DNA of 38,011 bases from Trueperaceae bacterium (GTDB lineage: Bacteria > Deinococcota > Deinococci > Deinococcales > Trueperaceae). The notes under the pieces were generated by a model that worked only from the letters and a program-made list of their open reading frames with translations, did not search any database and was not told where the DNA came from. Below are positions 21,773 to 28,560 of this stretch, piece by piece (the stretch's first letter is position 1; every line of letters begins with the position of its first letter). The position numbers were made by a program, and so were the translations under genes. The stretch spans positions 1 to 38,011 of the forward strand of contig REEJ01000164.1 of NCBI GenBank assembly GCA_007695125.1, written 5' to 3'.

Positions 21773-22254
21773 GGCGTCCGCCGCGCGTGGAACAAGCGCT
21801 CGATGTCGTTCTCGAGCCGACCGCTGAGGAGATCGTCCGCCAGCCGCCGATCGAGACAGTGCACGACGAACGTGTCGTCCTCGACGTCGAGGGTGAGCGT
21901 GCCGGGCGTGATGGTGATGGCGTTGGCGAAGGCCGCACGAGCCACGTCGGCGCTGAAGTGCGCCCGATGCTGGATCACCTCGGGAGCGATCGGCAGCCGC
22001 GGGTCGAACACGATCATCAGCACCTGGAACGAAGCGCGCACCACGCGCGCCACCATCACGACGACGAAGCCGGGGAGCCGCGTGAGCCGCAGCGTTGAGA
22101 AGAAGGGGTCGGCGTGCGGCCACAGGAACCGCGCCGCCCACACGCTCACCAGCAGGGCGGCCCCAGCGCCGACGGCCAGGTCGACGCCCCCCTCGGGGAC
22201 CACGACCACACACCAGAACGCGAACAGGGCGACGCTCGTCTTGACGGTGCGCAC
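21769..22254 (-). CDS. mrpE: Na+/H+ antiporter subunit E (MrpE/MnhE)
   Basis: A 161-aa MnhE protein, first gene of the Mrp-type operon. Two N-terminal TM segments are followed by the conserved cytoplasmic domain with ANAITITPGTLTLDVEDDTFVVHCLDR; the NxITLTPGTLxxDV block is diagnostic. The start is GTG 22254, with GGAGGT about 8 nt upstream. A candidate TACCCT -10 lies about 30 nt upstream on the minus strand. The intergenic region of 232 bp is shared with divergent gdhA. Confidence 0.93.
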   Translation of the reverse strand: MRTVKTSVALFAFWCVVVVPEGGVDLAVGAGAALLVSVWAARFLWPHADPFFSTLRLTRLPGFVVVMVARVVRASFQVLMIVFDPRLPIAPEVIQHRAHFSADVARAAFANAITITPGTLTLDVEDDTFVVHCLDRRLADDLLSGRLENDIERLFHARRTP

Positions 22255-22486
22255 GGACGACGACCTCCGCCGTTCAGCGAGAGGGTACGAGCGTGAACGC
22301 GGCCACGGGAGCGGCGTGGTGCGTCGACGACGACGCCGGCCGAGGGGGCTCGGCCGGTCGAAACGGGTTCAACCGCATCGTCGCCCGTGCCCGCCGCCGG
22401 CGCCAGGGACAGATGCCGCGGGGCCGCGCGCTGGTCACGCGGCGGTACGCTGGCCGCACGTCAGTTTCGGTACGGGGGTTCGACCC
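22255..22486. promoter_or_regulatory. Divergent intergenic region between the Mrp operon and gdhA
   Basis: This 232-bp gap must hold promoters for the leftward antiporter operon and rightward gdhA. Candidates are TACCCT on the minus strand (22292-22287) for mrpE and TACGCT at 22445-22450 on the plus strand for gdhA; neither has a convincing -35. No known riboswitch or operator was recognised. Confidence 0.35.
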
Positions 22487-23839
22487 ATGATCGATGGAGA
22501 TGCCACCTCGCCGCTACGGGCCGTGCTGCGCGCGGTCGTCGCGCGCGACCCACACGAACGATCGTTCCACCGGGCCGTGCACGACGTGTTCGCGTCGCTC
22601 GGGCCGCTGTGCGAGGAGCACCCGGAGTACGCCGAGGCGGGCGTGTTCGCGCGCCTGGTCGAGGCCGAGCGCCAGCTGCTGTTCCGCGTCCCCTGGGTCG
22701 ACGACCTCGGCGCGGTGCGCGTGCAGCGCGGCTACCGCGTCGGCTGGAGCAGCGCGCTCGGACCGTACAAGGGCGGCCTGCGCTTCCACCCGAAGGTCGA
22801 CCTCGCTGGGATCAAGGCGCTCGCCTTCGAGCAGACGGTCAAGAACGCCCTCACCGGCCTCGCGATCGGCGGCGCCAAGGGCGGCGCCGACTTCGACCCC
22901 AAGGGCAAGAGCCAGGGCGAGGTGATGCGCTTCTGCCAGAGCTTCATGACCGTGCTGCACCATCACCTGGGTGAGCACGAGGACGTGCCGGCCGGCGACA
23001 TGGGCGTGGGCGAGCGCGAGCTCGGCTTCATGTACGGCCAGTACCTGCGCCTCACCAGGCGCTACGAGGCGGGGGCGCTGACCGGCAAGGGCGTCGGCTG
23101 GGGCGGTTCCGCCGGCCGCACGCAGGCCACCGGCTACGGCGCCGTCTACTTCCTGGAGCACGCCCTCCACGAGCGCGACGAGGCGTTGAGGGGCAAGCGA
23201 GCCGTCGTATCGGGGAGCGGCAACGTGGCGATCTACGCGATGGAGAAGCTCGCCGAGCTCGGTGCGACGGTGGTCGCCTGCTCCGACTCGAGCGGCACCA
23301 TCGTCGACGAGGAGGGCATCGACGTCGAGCTCGTCAAGGCGCTCAAGGAGCGCCGCCGCGAGCGCCTCTCGGTGTACGCCGACGAGCGCTCGCACGCCGA
23401 GTACCGCGACGGCGCGGCCGTGTGGGACGTACCGTGCGACCTCGCGCTGCCGTGCGCGACGCAGGACGAGCTCGCCGAGCACGACGCGCGCCAGCTCGTC
23501 GGCAATGGCTGCATGGCCGTCGCGGAGGGTGCGAACATGCCCTGCACCACGGAGGCCATCGACGTGTTCCGGGAGGCCGGCACCGTCTTCTGCCCCGGCA
23601 AGGCGGCGAACGCGGGCGGCGTCAGCGTGTCGGTGCTGGAGATGCAACAGAACGCGCGCCGCGAGACGTGGAGCTTCGACCGCGTCGACGCGCGCCTGCA
23701 CGAGGTGATGCACGACGTGTTCAGGCGCTGCCACGAGACCGCCGAGGCGTACGGGTCACCGCGCGACTACGCGGTGGGCGCCAACGTGGCCGGGGTGCGG
23801 CGCGTCGCTGAGGCGATGCTGGCGCTGGGCGTGACGTGA
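22487..23839 (+). CDS. gdhA: Glutamate dehydrogenase (hexameric, probably NADP-specific)
   Basis: A 450-aa enzyme of the 450-residue GdhA type, interconverting 2-oxoglutarate plus ammonium and glutamate. Substrate-domain blocks are WSSALGPYKGGLRFHPKVD, FEQTVKNALTGLAIGGAKGGADFDPKGKS (catalytic lysine region) and PAGDMGVGERELGFMYGQY. The Rossmann domain has VVSGSGNVAIYAMEKL, with GSGNVA in the nucleotide loop, and Ser/Asp residues after the second strand (ACSDSSG), which favour NADP over NAD but do not prove it. Late blocks VAEGANMPCT and GKAANAGGVSVS are conserved. ATG 22487 follows a GGGGG stretch. Its stop overlaps the start of an FNT channel gene (GTGA). Confidence 0.95.
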   Translation: MIDGDATSPLRAVLRAVVARDPHERSFHRAVHDVFASLGPLCEEHPEYAEAGVFARLVEAERQLLFRVPWVDDLGAVRVQRGYRVGWSSALGPYKGGLRFHPKVDLAGIKALAFEQTVKNALTGLAIGGAKGGADFDPKGKSQGEVMRFCQSFMTVLHHHLGEHEDVPAGDMGVGERELGFMYGQYLRLTRRYEAGALTGKGVGWGGSAGRTQATGYGAVYFLEHALHERDEALRGKRAVVSGSGNVAIYAMEKLAELGATVVACSDSSGTIVDEEGIDVELVKALKERRRERLSVYADERSHAEYRDGAAVWDVPCDLALPCATQDELAEHDARQLVGNGCMAVAEGANMPCTTEAIDVFREAGTVFCPGKAANAGGVSVSVLEMQQNARRETWSFDRVDARLHEVMHDVFRRCHETAEAYGSPRDYAVGANVAGVRRVAEAMLALGVT

Positions 23840-24648
23840 CGGGCCCCGCCGCGGTCAGCAGCGACGCCTACGCACCGCAGGCCGTCGCGCTGCGCGTGCG
23901 CGACGCGGGCGTGACGAAGCTCCGCAGGCCAGCCTTCCCCACCTTCGTCCTGAGCGTGTTGGCGGGCGCGTTCATCGCGTTGGGCTCACTCTTCTTCGTG
24001 GTGGTCGTCACCGACAGCAGCTTGGGCTTCGGCATCACGCGCATGCTCGGCGGGATCGCCTTCAGCCTCGGCCTGATCCTGGTCGTGATCGCTGGGGCCG
24101 AGCTGTTCACGGGCAACGTCCTGATCGCGATGGCGTGGGCGTCGCGCCTGGTCGGCACGGCCGAGGTGCTGCGGCACTGGGGCCTCACGTTCGTGGGCAA
24201 CGCCGTCGGCGCGCTCGGCACCGTGGGGTTGGTGTGGCTCGGCGGGATCCACACGTTCGCGGGCGGCGACGTCGGCGCCACCGTCCTCGCCGTCGCCGAG
24301 CACAAGACCGGCCTGGGGGTGGTGGCGCTGCTGGCGCTCGGCACCCTCTGCAACGCGCTCGTGTGCCTGGCGGTGTGGCTGGCGCAGGCGGCGCGCAGCG
24401 TGACCGACAAGGTGCTCGCCATCGTCTTCCCCATCAGCGCCTTCGTGGCGGTTGGGGCCGAGCACTCGATCGCCAACTTGTTCTTGCTGCCGTGGGCGTG
24501 GGTCCTCGCTGGCTTCGACCCCAGCCTGGGCGCCGCCTCGCTCGTCAACGTGGCGGCCGTGACGGTCGGCAACGTGCTCGGCGGGACGGTCCTGGTCGCC
24601 GGGGTGTACTGGCTGGCCTACCTGCGGGGGGCGGACGACGGGGACTGA
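23836..24648 (+). CDS. Formate/nitrite transporter (FNT) family channel
   Basis: A 270-aa protein with six predicted TM helices of the FNT fold (FocA, NirC, HSC). Family features are the N-terminal KLRRPAFPTFVLSVLAGAFIALGS, the GAELFTGNVLI block with its NxL motif, the LxNxxVCLAVWLA block (CNALVCLAVWLA), and the central-histidine motif AEHSIANLFLL, which gates substrate protonation in known members. A soluble N-terminal region of about 30 residues precedes TM1. The substrate (formate, nitrite, hydrosulfide, or possibly another small ion) cannot be told. GTG 23836 overlaps the gdhA stop, so both are translated from one mRNA; this suggests a nitrogen-linked role by association only. Confidence 0.92.
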   Translation: MTGPAAVSSDAYAPQAVALRVRDAGVTKLRRPAFPTFVLSVLAGAFIALGSLFFVVVVTDSSLGFGITRMLGGIAFSLGLILVVIAGAELFTGNVLIAMAWASRLVGTAEVLRHWGLTFVGNAVGALGTVGLVWLGGIHTFAGGDVGATVLAVAEHKTGLGVVALLALGTLCNALVCLAVWLAQAARSVTDKVLAIVFPISAFVAVGAEHSIANLFLLPWAWVLAGFDPSLGAASLVNVAAVTVGNVLGGTVLVAGVYWLAYLRGADDGD

Positions 24649-24666
24649 GACGAACAGTGCGGAGCG

Positions 24667-25518
24667 TCAGGCCGCGTCCAGGTGCCCCTGCAGCAGCGCG
24701 TTCACTTCGGGCGCGCGGTGGATCGTCACGCCGTGGGCCGCGTCCGGGATGCACACGAAGCGCGCGCCGGGGATCGCGGCCGCGAGGGCCGTGCCGAAGC
24801 GCGGCGGAGCGATGGGGTCGCGTTCTGCGCTCAGCACCAGCGTCGGCACGGCCGGGAGCGCTTCGAACCGTGCGCGGGCATCGTAGTGCCGGAGCGCCGC
24901 GAGCTGCGCGTCGACCACGTCGGGCTGCTCGGCGAGATCGTGACCGAAGCGCGGCGCGAGCGACGCGGCGAGCGCGTCGAGGTCGGCGCCACGAAACGCA
25001 CTGGCCGGGAGTACCAGGCGGAGGAACGCGTACCGACGGGCCCGCGCGTTACCGAACATCCCCGCCATACCGACACGGGCGATCGGCCAGGTCACGCGCG
25101 TCGCGTCGCGACCACGCACGACGCAGCACAGCAGCGCCAGGCTGCGAGCACGTGACGGCGCGGTGGCGGCGACCTCGAGCGCGACCAGGGCGCCGAGCGA
25201 GTGGCCGACCAGATGCGCCGAGTCCCAACCCTGCGCGTCCATGAGCGCGAGCACGTCGCCCGCCAGGCGCTCGACGGTCACCTCCCCGTCCGGCGGCTGG
25301 CTGGCACCCATCCCGCGGTGGTCGAAGCTGAGGCAGGCGAACGCCTCGCTCAGCACGTCCACCTGCGGCGCCCAGCCGTCGCCGTGCAGGCCGACGCCCT
25401 GCACGAACACCACGGGCGCACCGGCACCGCGGACGCGGTATGCCAACGTGCAGCCGTCGTGTGCCAACGAGCCCACCCCATCGCCGTCGTGTCCTCGCCG
25501 CGCCTCGGTCGTCGACAT
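24667..25518 (-). CDS. Alpha/beta-fold hydrolase
   Basis: A 283-aa alpha/beta hydrolase without signal peptide. The nucleophile elbow is GHSLGALVAL (Ser in G-H-S-L-G), the acid is probably Asp in SAERDPIAPP and the base is His in DAAHGVTIH. The oxyanion-hole region reads VFVQGVGLHGDGW, and FDHRGMGASQP is the usual early block. The overall pattern fits the large family of 3-oxoadipate enol-lactonase-like or esterase-type enzymes; the substrate is not predictable. TATGCT lies 5 nt upstream of ATG 25518 on the minus strand, so the transcript is probably leaderless. It is convergent with the FNT gene. Confidence 0.88.
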   Translation of the reverse strand: MSTTEARRGHDGDGVGSLAHDGCTLAYRVRGAGAPVVFVQGVGLHGDGWAPQVDVLSEAFACLSFDHRGMGASQPPDGEVTVERLAGDVLALMDAQGWDSAHLVGHSLGALVALEVAATAPSRARSLALLCCVVRGRDATRVTWPIARVGMAGMFGNARARRYAFLRLVLPASAFRGADLDALAASLAPRFGHDLAEQPDVVDAQLAALRHYDARARFEALPAVPTLVLSAERDPIAPPRFGTALAAAIPGARFVCIPDAAHGVTIHRAPEVNALLQGHLDAA

Positions 25519-25523
25519 GCGTG

Positions 25524-25529
25524 AGCATA
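25524..25529 (-). promoter_or_regulatory. Candidate -10 of the alpha/beta hydrolase (leaderless)
   Basis: TATGCT on the minus strand ends 5 nt before the ATG at 25518, with no Shine-Dalgarno. No clear -35 is visible at 16-18 bp. Confidence 0.5.
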
Positions 25530-25678
25530 CGCGTCGACGGCGATCTCACTGCCGGAGCGCAGCGCCGCGGTACGTCGATCGGCCACGCCGACGACCGGAT
25601 GGGGCCCACGCGAGCCGTGACGATCCTCCCTTGTCGCCACCCTGCACCGGCGGCACGGTGAGGGGAAGGAGGACGACC

Positions 25679-26914
25679 ATGCACATCGAGTCCCCAAGAC
25701 CCTCGAACCACGTCGCCCTCGGTTCACCGAGCCGCGCCGCCACCGGCGCGGCCGGGTGCGAGCGCCGAACGCGGGGTGCACGGCGCGCCACCGTGAAGCG
25801 GCTGCGAGTCGGTGCCATCGCCGCGCTGTCGTTCGCCATCGGCCTGTTCCCCCTAGGCATCGCGGTCGCACAGGACCAGTCCGGCGTGGCCGAGCCGACG
25901 GCCCTCGAGGTCACCTTCACCAGCGGCGACATCACGCTCGCCGGGACCTTGACGCTTCCCGGCGGCGCTGGCCGGCACCCCGCCCTCGTGACGATCACCG
26001 GCAGCGGACCGCAAGACCGGGACAACGCCCACCCGAGCATCCCCGGGTACCGGCCGTTCGCGTGGCTCGCCGAGCACCTGATGGAGCACGGGATGGCGGT
26101 CCTGCGCTTCGACGAGCGCGGCGTCGGCGAGTCCGAGGGCGCGTTCGAGGGTGCCACCAGCGCCGACTTCGCACGCGACGTCGAGGCAGCCGTGGCCTAC
26201 CTGCGGGAGCATCCCGACATCGACCCCAGCAACGTCGGACTCGTGGGACACAGCGAAGGCAGCATGATCGCAGGCATGATCGCGGCGCGCGATCCGGACC
26301 TCGCCTTCGTCGTGTCGCTGGCCGGAGCGAGCGTCGACGGGTTCACGCTCATGCGCAACCAGATCGCGAACCTGGCGTTCTCGCAAGCTCCGAGCGAGGA
26401 GTTCGCCGAGCTCATCGTCCGCTCCGAGATCCGCGCGATGGAACTCACCGTGGCCGAGGAGTGGGAGTCGCTCGAGGAGCACCTGGTCGAGACCTACCGC
26501 ACGCAGTTCGAGATGCTCCCCGCCGACCAGGCTCCGCCGGCCGATCAGATCGAGCCGCTCGCGCGGCAGACGGCGGAGCAGGAACTCGAGGCGCGGTACC
26601 AGGACCCGTGGTTCCGGTACTTCCTCACCTATGACCCAGGTCAGGATTGGGAGCGCGTGACGATCCCGGTGTTGGCGGTCTACGGCGAACACGACCTACA
26701 GGTCGACGCCGACTTCAACCGCGAACCATTGGCTGAAGCGCTGGACCGGGCCGGCAACACCGACGCGACGATCGTCACCCTCGAACGGTCGAACCATCTG
26801 TTCCTCGAGACCGAGACCGGCGACGTGATGGAGTACGCCGACCTGGAGATGGCGTTCGCGCCAGGCTTCCTCGACCTCGTCACGGACTGGCTCAGTGCGA
26901 ACGTGGCGGAGTAG
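25679..26914 (+). CDS. Exported alpha/beta hydrolase (acyl-peptidase/esterase-like)
   Basis: A 411-aa hydrolase with an export signal. A hydrophobic core (VGAIAALSFAIGLFPLGIAVAQ) ends near residue 65, after an unusually long basic N-region. The catalytic domain shows PALVTITGSGPQDRD (oxyanion region), LRFDERGVGES, VGLVGHSEGSMIAG (Ser in G-H-S-E-G), VYGEHDLQVD (Asp) and ERSNHLFL (His). G-H-S-E-G is typical of this hydrolase subfamily, which is often annotated as acyl-CoA thioester or dienelactone hydrolase-like. ATG 25679 is supported by AAGGAGG 6 nt upstream; a GTG about 38 codons later would give a shorter, more usual signal peptide. Confidence 0.87.
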   Translation: MHIESPRPSNHVALGSPSRAATGAAGCERRTRGARRATVKRLRVGAIAALSFAIGLFPLGIAVAQDQSGVAEPTALEVTFTSGDITLAGTLTLPGGAGRHPALVTITGSGPQDRDNAHPSIPGYRPFAWLAEHLMEHGMAVLRFDERGVGESEGAFEGATSADFARDVEAAVAYLREHPDIDPSNVGLVGHSEGSMIAGMIAARDPDLAFVVSLAGASVDGFTLMRNQIANLAFSQAPSEEFAELIVRSEIRAMELTVAEEWESLEEHLVETYRTQFEMLPADQAPPADQIEPLARQTAEQELEARYQDPWFRYFLTYDPGQDWERVTIPVLAVYGEHDLQVDADFNREPLAEALDRAGNTDATIVTLERSNHLFLETETGDVMEYADLEMAFAPGFLDLVTDWLSANVAE

Positions 26915-26947
26915 GGCGGCACGGTTGAGCCCCAACGAGCGTCGCCG

Positions 26948-27748
26948 TCAACCTCGGAACGCGCGGTAGCGGAACAGCTGCCGGAACCCCTGGGCCTCGT
27001 ACATGCGGCGCGCCATGGCCGAGGACTGGAGCGTGCCCACCGTGCATCCGGCCCGCCTCCCGGCAGCGAGCGCCGCCTCGGTGATGGCCGAGCCGTACCC
27101 GCGTCGGCGCACGTCCGCCCGGGTCGACACGTCGTAGATCCCCACCACGCCATGTTCGACGAACGCCATGGCCTTCGAGACCGCGACGCCGTCGGCGCGG
27201 CCGACGAACAGCATCCACCTGGGGTCACCCAACACGCCGCTCCCCTTCCACGTCGCGGTGACGCGGGGGTCACCGCCCGTGGCGCGGAGGTGTTCGTCGA
27301 ACCCCGCGGCCTCGGTCGCGCGCTCGACCACGAAGCCGTGCGGGAGCGCCACCTCGGTCGGCAGGGGCGTGCGCACCATGGCCGGCCATGACGCGTCGGC
27401 GACCTCTTCCAGGCCGAGGTCTCGAGCGACGCTCGCCAGCGCCTCGTCGATGCCGTCGCGCAGCTGCGCGCTCCGCGCAAGCCCATGCTCCGCCATCATC
27501 CGGCCCATCGCAGCGAACGCCGCGGGCTCGACGCGGTGCGCGACCGGGAGCACGACGTTGAAGAGCGGGATCGGGCTGAGCGTGGCAGCGACCACGATCC
27601 CATCACGCCGTCGCACGAACCCGCCCGGCTGGTGCTCGGGCAATGACGCGAACGCCTCGACCATGTTCAGGTGGCACCGGTGTGCGAGCGTGTCGCCGGA
27701 CGCTTCCTCCACGTGCGACACGGTAGCCGACCTGGTCGCGCTCGTCAT
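26948..27748 (-). CDS. GNAT family N-acetyltransferase
   Basis: A 266-aa protein with a C-terminal GNAT domain (about 135-266). The acetyl-CoA binding motif is STRADVRRRGYGSAITEAAL (R-R-G-Y-G loop), followed by GCTVGTLQSSAMARRMYEAQGFRQLFRYRAF, the terminal strand-helix pattern of the fold. The N-terminal half is a second, degenerate GNAT-like region (HRCHLNMVEAFASLPEHQPGG), as in several tandem GNAT proteins. The ATG at 27748 overlaps the stop of the upstream secreted-protein gene (ATGA), so the two are co-translated. The substrate is unknown. Confidence 0.87.
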   Translation of the reverse strand: MTSATRSATVSHVEEASGDTLAHRCHLNMVEAFASLPEHQPGGFVRRRDGIVVAATLSPIPLFNVVLPVAHRVEPAAFAAMGRMMAEHGLARSAQLRDGIDEALASVARDLGLEEVADASWPAMVRTPLPTEVALPHGFVVERATEAAGFDEHLRATGGDPRVTATWKGSGVLGDPRWMLFVGRADGVAVSKAMAFVEHGVVGIYDVSTRADVRRRGYGSAITEAALAAGRRAGCTVGTLQSSAMARRMYEAQGFRQLFRYRAFRG

Positions 27749-28317
27749 GCGCCGTTCCGTCGGCACGACCCCTCGTAGGCGAACGTCGCGTCGCCGTCGT
27801 CCGTGACACCCGTCCCGACGATCGCCAGGTCGCAGTCGAACCAGGTCGCGGCCGCCGGCGTGTCGTTGCTGCGGCCGAGGTACACCGCTCCCGTCATCGC
27901 ACCCGTCTCCAGGTCGACCTCGAAGCGGAAGCGGTCGTCGTGGAGGATGACGGGGTCGGAGCCGAGCACCGTCCCCGAGAAGACTTGGGTGCCGGTGTTG
28001 ACCAGCGTGCCTGCCTCGTAGTCGAAGGTCGAGGTCGGGTGGTAGAGCAGGTGCCCCTCGAGATCGCCCTGCAGCGTGACGATGTCGCTGCTCCGCTGGA
28101 TCATGCCGCTCTCCGTCGGCACTTGCGAGTGGATGATCGCGGTGCTGAAGGAGTGGACGCCGGTCCCCGACACCGGCAACGCCTGCGCGCCAGGAGCCGC
28201 GGACGTCGCTGCCGTCGACAGCGCGACCCCGACCACCAGCACGCCGCAGAGGGCGGATGCGAACCACCGCCTGGGTGTGCGACGGGGGATTGGACGACGG
28301 ACCTGGCTCGTGTGCAT
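27745..28317 (-). CDS. Secreted beta-rich protein of unknown function
   Basis: I do not recognise this 190-aa protein. It has a strong signal peptide: a basic start (RRPIPRRTPRR), a hydrophobic core (FASALCGVLVVGVALSTAATS) and probable cleavage near residue 43-50. The mature part is short beta strands rich in Thr, Gly and Asp (SDIVTLQGDLEGHLLYHPTS, TQVFSGTVLGSDPVILHDD), ending with two Cys (WFDCDLAIVG and YEGSC) that could form a disulfide. The strand pattern recalls small beta-barrel proteins of the allene-oxide-cyclase or DUF3224 type, but this is only a resemblance. ATG 28317 has AAGGAG 7 nt upstream. It is coupled to the GNAT gene and divergent from the LuxR-type regulator. Confidence 0.78.
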   Translation of the reverse strand: MHTSQVRRPIPRRTPRRWFASALCGVLVVGVALSTAATSAAPGAQALPVSGTGVHSFSTAIIHSQVPTESGMIQRSSDIVTLQGDLEGHLLYHPTSTFDYEAGTLVNTGTQVFSGTVLGSDPVILHDDRFRFEVDLETGAMTGAVYLGRSNDTPAAATWFDCDLAIVGTGVTDDGDATFAYEGSCRRNGA

Positions 28318-28546
28318 GGTGCGCTCCTTTCGGCGAGGCGGGACGGGGCACCGCAACGCGGATGCGGGTGCGCGCTGGGCGCCCCCATGCGGCCTCGTCG
28401 GCCCACCCTAGGACGCACCGCCGCTGGAAGAATCCGCCAGGTGGCCGATACCGCGGTGCCCTCGCGAGCGGACGCTGCACGGGCACGAGATCGCCCGGCA
28501 GGCGTTGCGTGTGCGGTGTGGCCTGTCGGATACGCGTCGCCGTCCC

Positions 28547-28552
28547 GATAAT
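28547..28552 (+). promoter_or_regulatory. Candidate -10 of the LuxR-type regulator (near leaderless)
   Basis: GATAAT, one base from the TATAAT consensus, ends 8 nt before the GTG at 28561. No Shine-Dalgarno is present. A second possible pair, TTGCGT (28505-28510) with GATACG 18 bp later, lies just upstream. Confidence 0.5.
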
Positions 28553-28560
28553 GGGCCCAC

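Noticed and set aside
13029-22254. The antiporter cluster as a respiratory complex I operon
   Set aside because: No NuoB, C, D, E, F, G, H or I homologue is present, whereas MrpE, F, G, B and C signatures are.
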